A DNA stretch of 40,423 nt from Methanoregula sp. (GCA_022711635.1 JAKLEQ010000006.1:1-40423); one strand, 5' to 3'; shown: positions 15,846 through 25,288, numbered from the stretch's first letter. The notes: generated from the sequence alone by a model not told the origin. A program made the numbers and translations.

Positions 15846-17210
15846 ATGGTACCCGGCGGCCCGTCAGAAGGCGAGATCGCGGCAATGGCCGCAACCGTCA
15901 GGAAGCTGATACCGGAGATCATCGCGGATCTTGAAGGACTCGTTGCCATCCCCTCAGTCGCGTTCCCGGGTCATCCCCCGGAGCCCGTGCGAAGAGCCGC
16001 TGCTGCAACCGCAGCGATCCTGCGGAAAAGCGGTCTTGCGGGGGCCCGGCTTGTCGAAATTCCCGGCGGTTACCCGTTCGTATTCGGGGAGATCCCACCC
16101 CCGCCCGGTGCCCCGACCGTCCTGTTGTATGCCCATTACGATGTCGTGCCGGCAAAACAGCAGGACGGCTGGGAGACTGACCCGTGGACACCCGTTGTCA
16201 GGGACGGGAGACTGTACGGGAGGGGCGCTGCCGACAACAAGGCAGGGATAGCTTCCATCGCCGGCGCGATCCGGGCTCTCGACGGAACCTGTCCGGTCGG
16301 GGTAAAGGTCGTCATCGAGGGCGAGGAGGAGACGTGCAGCCATCTCGAAGCATACGTAAAGGATCATCCGGACCTGTTCCGGTGCGATGTCTTTGTCATC
16401 ACGGACATGGGGAAGATAATCGCCGGTGAACCCGTCATCAGCACGACACTGCGGGGCGAAGTCTCCTGCATCGTTACGGTCCGCACGCTTGCCCGCGCCG
16501 TCCATTCCGGGATGTTCGGGGGAGCGGCCCCGGACGCACTCGTTGCGCTCATCCGGATCCTTGCGACATTGCACGACGCGAAGGGCGATGTCGCCGTCGC
16601 CGGCCTTTCTTCATCTTCCTGGACCGGGGCGGAATACCCGCCTCACCTCTTCCGCCGGCTCGCCGGCATTCTCGATGGTGTCCGTACCATCGGCTCGGGA
16701 CCGATCAGCACGCAGGTCTGGGCAAAGCCCTCGGTCACCGTGATCGGGATCGATGCCCCGTCCGTCAGGGACGCGACCAACATCCTGATCCCCGAAGCAC
16801 GGGCAAAGGTGAGCATGCGTATCGCGCCGGGTGCCGACCCGCAGCGTGAGATCCGGCTGCTGGAGTCCCACCTCCGGGCCGCCGCTCCCTGGAACGTCCG
16901 GGTCGAGATCGGCAATGCGGGGGGGTCCGCCGGGTTCATCTGCCCGATCCGGGGTCGTGCCGTCGATCTGGCGAAAAAAATTCTTGAATCGGTCTATAAC
17001 CGCCCGGCACGGGAAGTCGGCGCCGGGGGATCCATACCGCTCCTCTCCTGGCTGCAACAGGCGGTCCCGGGCGCGGAATTCATCCTCTGGGGGTGCGAGG
17101 ATGACGAGCATTCGCAGATCCACGGGGCGAACGAGAGCGTCGATATGAGCGAACTGGAACGGATGATCGCTGCGCAGGCGTTCCTTCTGCAGGAACTCGG
17201 GAAGACCTGA
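15846..17210 (+). CDS. M20 family metallopeptidase (ArgE/DapE/carboxypeptidase type)
   Basis: This 454-residue zinc hydrolase acts on peptide or acyl-amino-acid bonds. The dinuclear metal site of M20 is complete: His97-x-Asp99 (LLYAHYDVVPA), bridging Asp130 (GRGAADNKAG), catalytic/ligand Glu160-Glu162 (EGEEE), Asp187 and C-terminal His426 (SQIHGANES). The lid/dimerisation domain spans about 200-330, with the usual AVHSGMFGGAAPD. There is no signal peptide, so it is cytosolic. Length and motifs resemble the dipeptidase branch rather than ArgE or DapE proper; the substrate cannot be read from sequence. The start is ATG 15846, with no clear SD. It stands alone on its strand, with about 185 bases before the next gene. 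Confidence 0.92.
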   Translation: MVPGGPSEGEIAAMAATVRKLIPEIIADLEGLVAIPSVAFPGHPPEPVRRAAAATAAILRKSGLAGARLVEIPGGYPFVFGEIPPPPGAPTVLLYAHYDVVPAKQQDGWETDPWTPVVRDGRLYGRGAADNKAGIASIAGAIRALDGTCPVGVKVVIEGEEETCSHLEAYVKDHPDLFRCDVFVITDMGKIIAGEPVISTTLRGEVSCIVTVRTLARAVHSGMFGGAAPDALVALIRILATLHDAKGDVAVAGLSSSSWTGAEYPPHLFRRLAGILDGVRTIGSGPISTQVWAKPSVTVIGIDAPSVRDATNILIPEARAKVSMRIAPGADPQREIRLLESHLRAAAPWNVRVEIGNAGGSAGFICPIRGRAVDLAKKILESVYNRPAREVGAGGSIPLLSWLQQAVPGAEFILWGCEDDEHSQIHGANESVDMSELERMIAAQAFLLQELGKT

Positions 17211-17362
17211 AAACCGGACCCGCCGTTGTGCCGCAGGGTCCTTGCCCCTGCCATGATTTACCGGCAAATACCGGTCGCACCGGGCCACACCCCCGGAAGG
17301 ACCGCCCGTGCACGACCAAGGATTCCGCAGCCATCCTTTCATTGCCCAGCGGATATCTTAGC

Positions 17363-17370
17363 TTTAAATA
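17363..17370 (+). promoter_or_regulatory. TATA box for leaderless sensor gene
   Basis: tttaaata lies 26-33 bases before ATG 17396, the classical spacing for leaderless archaeal transcription. No SD precedes the ATG. This supports M1 over the later in-frame Met10. Confidence 0.6.
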
Positions 17371-17395
17371 AAAAATCGTCAGAATATTTCATACG

Positions 17396-19588
17396 ATGGC
17401 GTTTCCGGTCTTTTCTCGAAAAATGACCGCGGCGCTCGTTCTTCTTCTCATCCTTGTCTTTCTCACCGGCACCTGGCTGCACGTGACCAGCCTCGATACC
17501 GGATCCCCGTCCGGGCAACCCGTATTCTCCCCACCGGGCACCCTGCTCACGGTTCAGGAGCAGCGATGGATCGCGGACCACCGGGAGATCGTCGTCTGCC
17601 CGGACCCGGAATATCCCCCGTTCGAATTTTACGATGATGCGGGCCAGTACTCCGGGATCACCGCCGACTACCTCCGGATCATCGAGAACAAGACCGGCCT
17701 TATCATTATCGATACCCGGCAGGCCGGCTTTTCCACGTGTGTCGACATGGTCCGTTCGCATGAGGCAGATATCCTTGGTGCGGTTTTCACTTCCGATCTC
17801 CGGAGGGATTACCTGAACTATACGGACCCGTACTACCAGCCGCCGCTCGTTATCGTCACCCGCGATACCGGTTCGCCGGAGATGACGCTCGATAACCTGA
17901 ACGGGACGACGATTGTCGCAATCGAGGGGTATACCGTCCATGAACTTTTGAAAAAACAGTACCCGGGCATCACCGTACGGATCGTCCCCAACATACCTGC
18001 CGCACTCCGGGGTGTCTCGCTCGGGCTTGCTGATACGTACGTAGGGGATATCGCAACCACGAGCTGGTATGCACGACAGGAAGGTCTCACCAATCTCCGG
18101 GTAGCCGGCGAGTACCGGCCTCCCGATCCGCGGCAGTTCCGGCTGGCCATCGGTGTCCGGAACGATGAACCAGTCCTCCGGGACATCCTGAACAAAGGGC
18201 TTGCCATGATCACCCCGGAAGAGAAGGAGGCGGTCATCAGCCGCTGGATATCCTCGGACCTCCAGCCAAGACCCTTCGACACTCGTATCTTCCTCATCCT
18301 GATCGCCGGGTCGGGGCTCCTTCTCCTGATTGTCGGGGTTACCCTTGCCTGGAACCGTTCGCTGAAACGTGCCGTCGACGAGAAGACCCGCGAGCTCCTG
18401 CAGGAACTCGAGGAACGGAAGAGAGCACAGGAGCTGCTGCGGGAGAGCGAGAAGAAGTACCGCACCATCATCGAGACCATCCAGGATGTCTACTACCGTA
18501 CTGACTGTACCGGCACGGTTGTCATGGTCTCTCCCTCCGCTGCTGCACTGTTCGGGTATGATTCAGCGGACAACATGATCGGGCGCAATATCACCGAACG
18601 GTACAACAATCCCGATGACCGGAAGGTGATCGCTTCCGCGATCCGGACGAAGGGGTTCATCCAGGACTTCGAAGTGGTCATGACACGGACAGACGGCTCG
18701 CTGATAACCGTCTCCGCAAACAGCCACCTGTACACCCATCCGGACGGCACACCTGCCGGAATTGAAGGGCTGCTCCGCGACATCTCCGCCCAGAAACTTG
18801 CCCGGGAAGAGATGGTCAAAAAGAACGAGGAGCTGCGGGCAGCCTACGCGCAGCTGGCAGCGGCACAGGAGGAGCTGAACCGGAATTTCGGGGACCTCGC
18901 CCGGAGCCAGGAAGCCCTGAACCAGGCGCGGATGAAGTTAAACCTCCTCAACACCGTCGCCCTGCAGGACATCCAGAACGCTATCTTCTCCCTCTCCGGG
19001 TACTTCGAGCTGGAGAAGGATATCCCGAAAGATGCAGCACTGCAGGATTTTCTCGAAAAACAGATCCGGATCGTCCGGACCATCACCGAATCGCTGGAGT
19101 TCATCAAAAAATACCAGAACCTCGGGCTCACACCGCCCCGCTGGCAGAACGTGTACCAGACGTTCCTCCTTGCCATTTCGCACCTTGACTTTTCAGCAAT
19201 CCGGCGCGAGGTGGATGTCGGGGACATCGAGATCTATGCCGACGCGCTCCTCGAGGAGGTCTTTGTGACCCTTGCGGAAAATGTCCTTATCCATGGAAAG
19301 CACGCGACCGGAATCCGGTTCTTCTTCCGGGAGGGGGACGAAGGGCTCGTGTTTGTCTTTGAGGATAACGGCACCGGCATCCCCCTCGGGGAGAAGGCGA
19401 AGATCTTCGAGCGGAGGAGCGACTACCAGAAAGGCATGGGCCTCTTCCTCGCACATGAGATACTCTCGGTCACCGGCATCTCCATCCGGGAGTGCGGGGA
19501 GCCGGGGACCGGTGCCCGGTTCGAGATCACCGTACCGAAGGGAGAATACCGGTTTTTTAAAAGTCCGAACAACCCGGGCGTCCCGTGA
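17396..19588 (+). CDS. Extracellular solute-binding domain - PAS - histidine kinase homologue lacking phospho-His
   Basis: This 730-residue membrane sensor has TM1 at about 11-30, a family 3 solute-binding domain at about 64-286 outside the membrane (typical CPDPEYPPFEFYDD start), and TM2 at about 297-318. Inside are a coiled coil, a PAS domain (about 353-468), a second coiled coil, and a kinase region. The HisKA-like helix reads NTVALQDIQNAIFSLSGYFEL. The aligned position of the phospho-accepting His, seen as TRHDIINEV in the receiver-kinase at 22892-24121, is Gln524. The ATPase part keeps the N-box (ENVLIHG), G1 (EDNGTGIP) and G2 (KGMGLFL). It probably senses amino acids or similar polar ligands. 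It may be a pseudokinase, or may work in heterodimers. Confidence 0.9.
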   Translation: MAFPVFSRKMTAALVLLLILVFLTGTWLHVTSLDTGSPSGQPVFSPPGTLLTVQEQRWIADHREIVVCPDPEYPPFEFYDDAGQYSGITADYLRIIENKTGLIIIDTRQAGFSTCVDMVRSHEADILGAVFTSDLRRDYLNYTDPYYQPPLVIVTRDTGSPEMTLDNLNGTTIVAIEGYTVHELLKKQYPGITVRIVPNIPAALRGVSLGLADTYVGDIATTSWYARQEGLTNLRVAGEYRPPDPRQFRLAIGVRNDEPVLRDILNKGLAMITPEEKEAVISRWISSDLQPRPFDTRIFLILIAGSGLLLLIVGVTLAWNRSLKRAVDEKTRELLQELEERKRAQELLRESEKKYRTIIETIQDVYYRTDCTGTVVMVSPSAAALFGYDSADNMIGRNITERYNNPDDRKVIASAIRTKGFIQDFEVVMTRTDGSLITVSANSHLYTHPDGTPAGIEGLLRDISAQKLAREEMVKKNEELRAAYAQLAAAQEELNRNFGDLARSQEALNQARMKLNLLNTVALQDIQNAIFSLSGYFELEKDIPKDAALQDFLEKQIRIVRTITESLEFIKKYQNLGLTPPRWQNVYQTFLLAISHLDFSAIRREVDVGDIEIYADALLEEVFVTLAENVLIHGKHATGIRFFFREGDEGLVFVFEDNGTGIPLGEKAKIFERRSDYQKGMGLFLAHEILSVTGISIRECGEPGTGARFEITVPKGEYRFFKSPNNPGVP

Positions 19589-19672
19589 CCGTGGCAGAAA
19601 GTTTTCCTACAATACCCCGGATACCGGAAGAGGACCGAAAAACCTCTGACCACGCGGTACCTACCATGATCC

Positions 19673-20230
19673 ATGCAACCGCAGGGCACTATCCGGACTG
19701 AACGGCTGGACCTCGTTCCCGCGACCCGGGAGATGCTCGCAGCCGACCGTGGCGATCGCGGGCACCTGCGCCGGGTCCTTGGTGCAGCTATCCCCCCGTC
19801 ATGGCCGCCCTCCCTCCTCGATGATGCGACCTGCGCAGAATTCCTGCGGCTCATGACGGACGGGACGGATGACAATTTCCGGGTGTGGTACTGGCTGCTG
19901 CGCGGGAACCACGGGAGGGGCCAGACCCTGATCGGGAGCGGGGGGACATCCTCCTGCCCGCAGGAACCGGGCACGGTTATGATCGGGTACTCTGTTGCGG
20001 GAGGGTTCGAGGGATCCGGGTACGCCACTGAGGCAGTGCGGCATATGATCCCGGTGATCTTCACCTTCCCGGGCATCCGGCGCATCGTTGCGACCACCTT
20101 TCCGGAACTGAAGGGATCGATCCGCGTTCTTGAGAAGAACGGGTTCGTTCCGGTACCTGCACACCATGCCGGAACCGGGATTGGCGAGGGGACGATCGCA
20201 TTTGTCCGGGAACGACCGGGTTGCCGTTAA
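19673..20230 (+). CDS. GNAT family N-acetyltransferase (RimJ/RimL-like)
   Basis: This 185-residue acetyltransferase opens with TIRTERLDLVPATREML, the standard beginning of the RimJ/RimL branch. It holds the acetyl-CoA pyrophosphate loop near 116-122 (GSGYATEAV, a variant of Q/RxxGxG/A) and the C-terminal RVLEKNGFVP strand-helix. It transfers acetyl from acetyl-CoA to an amine, typically a protein N-terminus or small molecule; the target is unknown. ATG 19673 is chosen because the nearby ATG at 19665 runs into a stop. It lies between the sensor gene and the chemoreceptor, with no obvious functional link. Confidence 0.9.
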   Translation: MQPQGTIRTERLDLVPATREMLAADRGDRGHLRRVLGAAIPPSWPPSLLDDATCAEFLRLMTDGTDDNFRVWYWLLRGNHGRGQTLIGSGGTSSCPQEPGTVMIGYSVAGGFEGSGYATEAVRHMIPVIFTFPGIRRIVATTFPELKGSIRVLEKNGFVPVPAHHAGTGIGEGTIAFVRERPGCR

Positions 20231-20382
20231 TCCCCTCTTCCGACCATGGCTCCCTGATATCATTGTTCCGTCGCTGGAACGGGTCACCGTGATTGAAGGG
20301 ATCGTGAAGATATCATGGGTTCGCCACGCGCCGTGACGGGGACTTCTGGCAATGCAAGTCTGCTTCGCAAATAAATTCTTTT

Positions 20383-20465
20383 TTATAATGCATCATCCCA
20401 CGAATCTTATCGCTCAAGCATTACGCAAAGCAATTCAGGTGCACCGTTCGGTGCGCGTTGGTGAG
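20383..20465 (+). promoter_or_regulatory. Promoter, hairpin and SD before small ORF
   Basis: TATA-like tttataat lies at 20383-20390, a perfect hairpin gcaccg-tt-cggtgc at 20441-20454, and an SD-like ggtgag at 20460-20465, followed by ATG 20470. The predicted start near 20410 gives a leader of about 60 bases containing the hairpin. Confidence 0.45.
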
Positions 20466-20469
20466 AACA

Positions 20470-20622
20470 ATGGAGATGTCGTCACGAAGAATCATGGCGG
20501 AGAACCTGGACATGGTCATCAACCTGCAGGTCCCCCCTACTGTCCAGCGGGCAAACCTCCTGTACCAATGGTTCAGGACAAATCCGGTTGTTGAATCGGG
20601 GAGGATGATCGTATGCCGGTAA
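20470..20622 (+). CDS. Small 50-residue ORF upstream of chemoreceptor
   Basis: ATG 20470 opens a 50-codon frame ending at TAA 20620-20622. It has an SD-like ggtgag and an upstream TATA box. The translation looks protein-like rather than antisense-like: an amphipathic N-terminus ([18 protein letters not shown]), then [20 protein letters not shown]. There is no signal peptide or Cys motif. It ends 64 bases before the chemoreceptor, so it is probably the first gene of that transcript. The role is unknown. Alternative in-frame starts are ATG 20476 and ATG 20494. Confidence is limited by the short length. Confidence 0.5.
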   Translation: MEMSSRRIMAENLDMVINLQVPPTVQRANLLYQWFRTNPVVESGRMIVCR

Positions 20623-20686
20623 GCTTACGAAGACGAACCTGTGGGGTAGTCCTGAAGGGAGATCCCACGGGAGCGGAGGATTTCGA

Positions 20687-22795
20687 ATGAAACTCATCGA
20701 TGACATGAAGATCGGAAAGAAGCTGATCGCCGGCTTCCTGATCCTCGTCATCATCGCGGTCATGATCTCCGCGATCGGCTTTTTTGCCATGGGCAAGATG
20801 TCCTCGAACGCCGACACGATGTATGACGAGAACCTGCAGAAACTGGACGCCCTGACGAGTGCAGATGCAAGTTTCCTCAACATGCGGGTGAATACCTACA
20901 AGCTGGTCTGGGCAACGGACGAAGCTGCCGAGAAGCTCCCGGAGAGCGCAGCGGAGCTCCAGAACATCCAGGACAAGATCCAGGACTACAAATCCCTGAC
21001 CCTGAGTGAAGACGAGAAGGTCCAGCTCGCCATATTCGATGAAAACTTCCCCCAGTACGCCGCGGCGTATCAGACGGTTGCCGAAAGTCTCAAGGCAGGG
21101 GATACCAAGGGGGCCATTGCCGGGATAAAAGCCGACGGATTCAAAGTCCCGCGGGATGCTGCGGAAGACGCCCTCAAGACCCTCCAGCAGTACAACCGGG
21201 ATGAGGCGAAGTCCTTAAAAGAGCAGATCAAGTCGGATTACGAGAGCACATCCCTCCTGTTCGCCATTATCACCATTGTTGCAATTTTTCTCGGAATCGG
21301 GCTCGGGCTCTACCTCACCCGGAGCATCACGGGGCCGATCGATACCGTGGCACGGAACTTAAAGGAGCTGGGCAACGGCCACTTCGGGAACCGGTTGAGA
21401 CTGGCCCGGAAGGACGAGATCGGGGAGATGGCGGCAGCGATGGACCAGTTCTCGGACGACCTCCAGAACCAGGTCGTGGGAACAATGAAGAAGATCGCTG
21501 TCGGCGACCTGACAACGAACGTCCCGGTCAAAGACAGTAAGGACGAGATCGGACCGGCACTTGTCCAGATGACGGCGGCAATCAACTTAATGGTCCACGA
21601 TGTGAATGCGCTCGGGAGAGCGATCGACGAAGGGAAGGTCAACACCCGCGCTGATGCAACGAAACACCAGGGGGACTACCGGAAGATCGTCGAGGGCGTC
21701 AATAATGTCTGTAACAATTTCTACAATCCGATGAAAGAGGCAATACGGGTCTCGGGGGAGTATGCACAACAAAACTTTACTGCCCGGTTCGATGAAACGG
21801 TGAAGGCCGAAGGTGACATGGTCAAGTTCAAAAACGCGCTGAACAATGTCGGGGAATCGGTCTCGAAGGCAATCAGGAACGTCAACGAACAGACGGCAAA
21901 CCTCTCCGCGGCATCGCAGGAAGCTGCAGCGAGCCTCAATGAGGTCTCGACCGGCGCGAGCCAGATCGCGAGCGGCACCCAGAAGGTCAACGAGAATGCC
22001 GAGCGGTCCAGCCTCGGAATCGCGCAGGTCCTCAAGGCAATGGAGGACATGAGTGCGGGTGTCGAGCAGGTCACCTCCAACATGGAGAATGTCTCCAACC
22101 AGTCAAAAGAGACCAACGAGGCGTCAAAGACCGGGGCAGCCATCGTTGGAAACGTCGGGCAGAGTATGGAGGAGATCTCCCAGTCCACGGATACCGTCGT
22201 TCAGATTGTGAGGGAGATCGAGACTCAGATGGCCGACATCACCAAGATCGTGGAGCTCATCCGTGATCTCGCCAACCAGACGAACCTCCTGGCGCTCAAT
22301 GCCGCCATCGAAGCGGCCCGGGCGGGCGATGCGGGACGCGGGTTTGCGGTCGTTGCATCCGAAGTCAAATCTCTTGCCGAGGAGTCCCGGGTCAGCGCCG
22401 AGAAGATCGAGCAGATGATTTCGGAACTGAACACCGCAACACGGAGCGCAGCCGCGGCCACGGAAGGGTCAAAGGAACTCGTGGCCAGGGGGGCACAGAT
22501 GTCAAAGGAAGCTCTTGAGGCCTTCAACAGGATCCGGGAAGGTGCGGAGAACGTTGCCGGAGCAGCATCCGAGGTGGCTGCAGCTGCACAGGAACAGGCG
22601 GCGGCAACCGAAGAGATCACGGCAAGTATTCACGAAGTGAGGACCCAGGTCGAGAGCACCAGCCGCGAGGCGAGCAATTCGGCAGCGGCAACGGAGGAGG
22701 CGACCGCATCCATCAACGAGATCAACAAAGTCGTGGAAAACCTCAACCGTATCGTCGAAACCGTGTCCCGTGAGATGGCAAAATTCACCGTATAA
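20687..22795 (+). CDS. Methyl-accepting chemotaxis protein with tandem HAMP units
   Basis: This 702-residue transmembrane chemoreceptor has TM1 at about 13-36, a four-helix-bundle-like sensor at about 37-188 and TM2 at about 189-211. A run of HAMP-like units follows: the canonical one ([22 protein letters not shown]), a second ([20 protein letters not shown]), and two further divergent ones to about residue 395. The signalling coiled coil follows, with the invariant hairpin tip near 525-560 ([18 protein letters not shown]). The Ala/Glu-rich flanks carry likely methylation sites. It controls CheA; no che or archaellum genes are in the window. The start is ATG 20687 with SD gcggagga. A T6 run at 22828-22833 ends the gene. 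Confidence 0.95.
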   Translation: MKLIDDMKIGKKLIAGFLILVIIAVMISAIGFFAMGKMSSNADTMYDENLQKLDALTSADASFLNMRVNTYKLVWATDEAAEKLPESAAELQNIQDKIQDYKSLTLSEDEKVQLAIFDENFPQYAAAYQTVAESLKAGDTKGAIAGIKADGFKVPRDAAEDALKTLQQYNRDEAKSLKEQIKSDYESTSLLFAIITIVAIFLGIGLGLYLTRSITGPIDTVARNLKELGNGHFGNRLRLARKDEIGEMAAAMDQFSDDLQNQVVGTMKKIAVGDLTTNVPVKDSKDEIGPALVQMTAAINLMVHDVNALGRAIDEGKVNTRADATKHQGDYRKIVEGVNNVCNNFYNPMKEAIRVSGEYAQQNFTARFDETVKAEGDMVKFKNALNNVGESVSKAIRNVNEQTANLSAASQEAAASLNEVSTGASQIASGTQKVNENAERSSLGIAQVLKAMEDMSAGVEQVTSNMENVSNQSKETNEASKTGAAIVGNVGQSMEEISQSTDTVVQIVREIETQMADITKIVELIRDLANQTNLLALNAAIEAARAGDAGRGFAVVASEVKSLAEESRVSAEKIEQMISELNTATRSAAAATEGSKELVARGAQMSKEALEAFNRIREGAENVAGAASEVAAAAQEQAAATEEITASIHEVRTQVESTSREASNSAAATEEATASINEINKVVENLNRIVETVSREMAKFTV

Positions 22796-22891
22796 AATGT
22801 GATGTAACCTGAACTACGGAATCCCCATTTTTTATCTTCGGAGATTCCAGGATGAGCCTTACGTCCCACCATACCATCCTTAAAAAAAACT

Positions 22892-24121
22892 ATGATCAGA
22901 ACCGGAATCGAACCTGAAAAGAGCCTCTCCGTCCATCAGCAGCAGGGATTCCGGAGGACGGTCATCTATTCTGTCCTGTATGTCGATGACGAGGAGTTTC
23001 TTCTCGATATCGCCAAACGTTTTCTGGAAAAGGACGGCAGGATGGCGGTAACGACGCTTACGTCAGCACATGCTGCGCTCGCCCGGATCCAGGAGGAATC
23101 GTTCGATGCCATCATCTCGGACTACCAGATGCTGGATATGGACGGCATCACACTCTTAAAAGAGGTCCGGTCCCGCGTTCCCGATCTCCCGTTCATCCTC
23201 TTCACCCACCGGGGGCGCGACGAGGTGGCGGGGGCAGCATTCAAAAACGGCGCGGATTTTTACATCCAGAAAGGCGGAGACCCCACGGTCCAGTTCGCCG
23301 AGCTGACACAGGCAATCCGGCTCGCTGTCGGATACCGCCGCGTAAAACAGGCACTCCGCGAAAGCGAGGACCGGATGTGCCGGGCGCACCGCCAGATCTC
23401 GCTGGCAGCTGCTATCACCCGTCACGACATCATCAACGAGGTCACGACGATCCAGGGTTACCTTGGCCGGGCAGAAAAGGAGGAGTCCTGCCCTGAAACG
23501 AAGAAATATTTCCGAAAAATCCGGTCGGCAGCAAAGGCAATCCGGGACCATGCCGGTTTTTCCCGGATCTTCGAGAGAGCCGGATTCGAGGACCCACAGT
23601 GGCTGGATGTCATAACCGTGCTTGAACAGCAGCCGGTCCCTGATGGCATACTGATAGAGGCGGATCTTCCAAAAATCGAAATTTTCGCAGATCCGCTGCT
23701 CGGGAAGGTCTTCTTCAATCTCATGGACAATGCCGCCCGCCACGGGGGCTGTGTCCACACGGTCCATTTCAGCGGCACTGAGAGTCCGGATGGATTCCTG
23801 ATCCGTGTTGCAGACGACGGGAGCGGGATTTCAGACGACCGGAAAGAGCGGATCTTCGATCGGGGATTCGGCAGGAATACCGGCATGGGACTCTTCCTCG
23901 TCCGGGAGATCCTCGCGATCACCGGCATCTCGATCCGGGAGAACGGAGAGGCCGGTGGCGGCGCATCTTTCGAGATTGTTATTCCCCGGGGGAGATACAG
24001 GATCCGGCATCCTGACCGGATATCATCCGAATCCCTGCCTGACCAACATCCCGTTTCCGGCCTGCAGGTCGTCACGGATGGCGATCCGCCCCCGGATCCG
24101 AAACGATTTTCTGCTTCTTAG
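22892..24121 (+). CDS. Receiver-histidine kinase hybrid (intact phospho-sites)
   Basis: This 409-residue soluble protein has an N-terminal receiver at about 25-145 (Asp32/Asp33, phospho-acceptor Asp77 in SDYQM, Thr105, Lys127). A short helix (ALRESEDRM) leads to a kinase core. The phospho-accepting His178 sits in TRHDIINEVTT. The ATPase has an N-box (MDNAARHG), G1 (ADDGSGIS) and G2 (NTGMGLFL). The receiver may regulate the attached kinase, or relay phosphate to it. The C-terminal 35 residues are Pro/Asp rich. The start ATG 22892 precedes a spacer before the receiver; no nearer Met exists. Its ATPase is clearly related to that of the Gln524 sensor at 17396-19588, including a shared TGISIRE motif, so the two could interact. 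Confidence 0.93.
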   Translation: MIRTGIEPEKSLSVHQQQGFRRTVIYSVLYVDDEEFLLDIAKRFLEKDGRMAVTTLTSAHAALARIQEESFDAIISDYQMLDMDGITLLKEVRSRVPDLPFILFTHRGRDEVAGAAFKNGADFYIQKGGDPTVQFAELTQAIRLAVGYRRVKQALRESEDRMCRAHRQISLAAAITRHDIINEVTTIQGYLGRAEKEESCPETKKYFRKIRSAAKAIRDHAGFSRIFERAGFEDPQWLDVITVLEQQPVPDGILIEADLPKIEIFADPLLGKVFFNLMDNAARHGGCVHTVHFSGTESPDGFLIRVADDGSGISDDRKERIFDRGFGRNTGMGLFLVREILAITGISIRENGEAGGGASFEIVIPRGRYRIRHPDRISSESLPDQHPVSGLQVVTDGDPPPDPKRFSAS

Positions 24122-24207
24122 AAGTGAGATTCCGGAATGCCGGAAAGACCCTGACCGGTGCCGGAAGAAAAAAAACGCTGAAATAGTCGCGCCTTCAATA
24201 GGAAGAT

Positions 24208-24663
24208 ATGCGCATCGGGCCCTGGGAGGTGATCAGGTCAACGATCCTCGACCGGCTTTCCGGGCTGAGAGGCGGGGACGCACTCGTCACCCGGGTTTTT
24301 ACCACGATCGGGTACGCGTTTATCAGCGCCCTTTGCATCCTCGCTGTCGGGTTCCTCATGTACCTGGTCACGCTCATCCCGGTATTCCCCCCGGTACTCC
24401 CCACCCTCGTCATCCTCGTCATCGGGTTTGTCCTTGCGGGTACAACGATCACGTATGACGAAGTACCGTTCGCGACACCGAGACTATTGATGATCGCTGC
24501 CGGGATCATCTATTTCATGGTGCTCCTGACGACGAATGCCATCTTCCAGCTCGTCTGGTTCCTCCAGTTCCTCGGATTTTTCTTCTACTTCTTCTTCATG
24601 ACCGTCTTTCTTACCATCGTGTACTGGTTCTTCACCGATTTCTATGCACGGTTTTCCGGGTGA
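24208..24663 (+). CDS. Small integral membrane protein, four helices
   Basis: This 151-residue protein has hydrophobic segments near 33-58, 63-80, 93-116 and 118-143. The last is unusually rich in Phe/Tyr (FLGFFFYFFFMTVFL). The N-terminal 30 residues are charged and probably cytoplasmic. I do not recognise a domain. The start is ATG 24208 with an SD (aggaag) 4-9 bases upstream. It stands alone between the receiver-kinase and the DUF2769 gene. Confidence 0.75.
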   Translation: MRIGPWEVIRSTILDRLSGLRGGDALVTRVFTTIGYAFISALCILAVGFLMYLVTLIPVFPPVLPTLVILVIGFVLAGTTITYDEVPFATPRLLMIAAGIIYFMVLLTTNAIFQLVWFLQFLGFFFYFFFMTVFLTIVYWFFTDFYARFSG

Positions 24664-24852
24664 CCGGGAGCCGGCGGTCCTTTCCGGCAGATCTTTCCCG
24701 CGGACCCGTGCCGGGGGCGATGTGGTCCTTTACCCCAAGAACACGGATCAGATCACCTCCGGATTCCTCCAGCCAGGATCGTTCAGCCGGATGATACCCC
24801 CGGCACGCCGGCAGAAGAAGGATATTAATCCTCCTGGCACGATTCCTTCCTT

Positions 24853-25098
24853 ATGAGCACCACCACGCTCGTTGTGGATGGTTCTGAGGAGAACCAGAGG
24901 ACCTGCAGCAAGTACTGCGGGGCATGCCCGACCTACAAGCGCAATATCCTGGGACGATACCAGCCCGCTGCGCTGTTCTGTTCCCACGGAGTATCGGCGG
25001 CACCGTCGAAGATCAAGACGATGGGGTGCTTCTGTCCCGCCTGCGAACTCTTCACGAAACACCGGCTTGTCATCGGCTATTTTTGTGCAAAACGGTAA
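24853..25098 (+). CDS. DUF2769 cysteine-rich small protein
   Basis: This 81-residue protein matches the DUF2769 pattern seen in methanogens: a TCSKYCGACPTYKR motif near 17-30, FCSHG near 42-46, GCFCPAC near 58-64 and a terminal YFC. The eight or so cysteines probably bind zinc or an Fe-S cluster. The function is not known. A TATA-like atattaatcc at 24824-24833 sits about 25 bases before ATG 24853, indicating a leaderless transcript. It is convergent with the following membrane protein gene. Confidence 0.85.
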   Translation: MSTTTLVVDGSEENQRTCSKYCGACPTYKRNILGRYQPAALFCSHGVSAAPSKIKTMGCFCPACELFTKHRLVIGYFCAKR

Positions 25099-25236
25099 GG
25101 TGCATCTTCCGGAATCGTGCCGGCGTTTTTTAGGTCATCCGTTCTCCGCGATCTGAAATGCGACTCACGTCCCTCACGCCGGAAGAGCCGACCGGCTCCG
25201 TTTGGCAGGATACGAATCCCTGCAGAGTTTTCGCAT

Positions 25237-25254
25237 GCGCGATCCAGATCGCGC
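25237..25254. repeat. 8-bp perfect inverted repeat in convergent gap
   Basis: gcgcgatc (25237-25244) and gatcgcgc (25247-25254) flank two bases (ca). A second, weaker repeat, gagccg-ac-cggctc, lies at 25185-25198. Both sit in the 190-base gap between convergent genes. A role as a bidirectional terminator or protein site is inference; no T-run adjoins either. Confidence 0.45.
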
Positions 25255-25288
25255 CCCTGTTTATTAAAAAGGTCGAAAAAAATTCCGG

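Noticed and set aside
15328-15894. Minus-strand 188-codon frame, and plus-strand frame 15400-15693, in the gene-poor gap
   Set aside because: Arg/Pro/His or Gly-biased composition, no recognisable domain, no convincing SD. A Gly/Met-rich stretch briefly suggested a DUF5320-like protein but did not hold in one frame.
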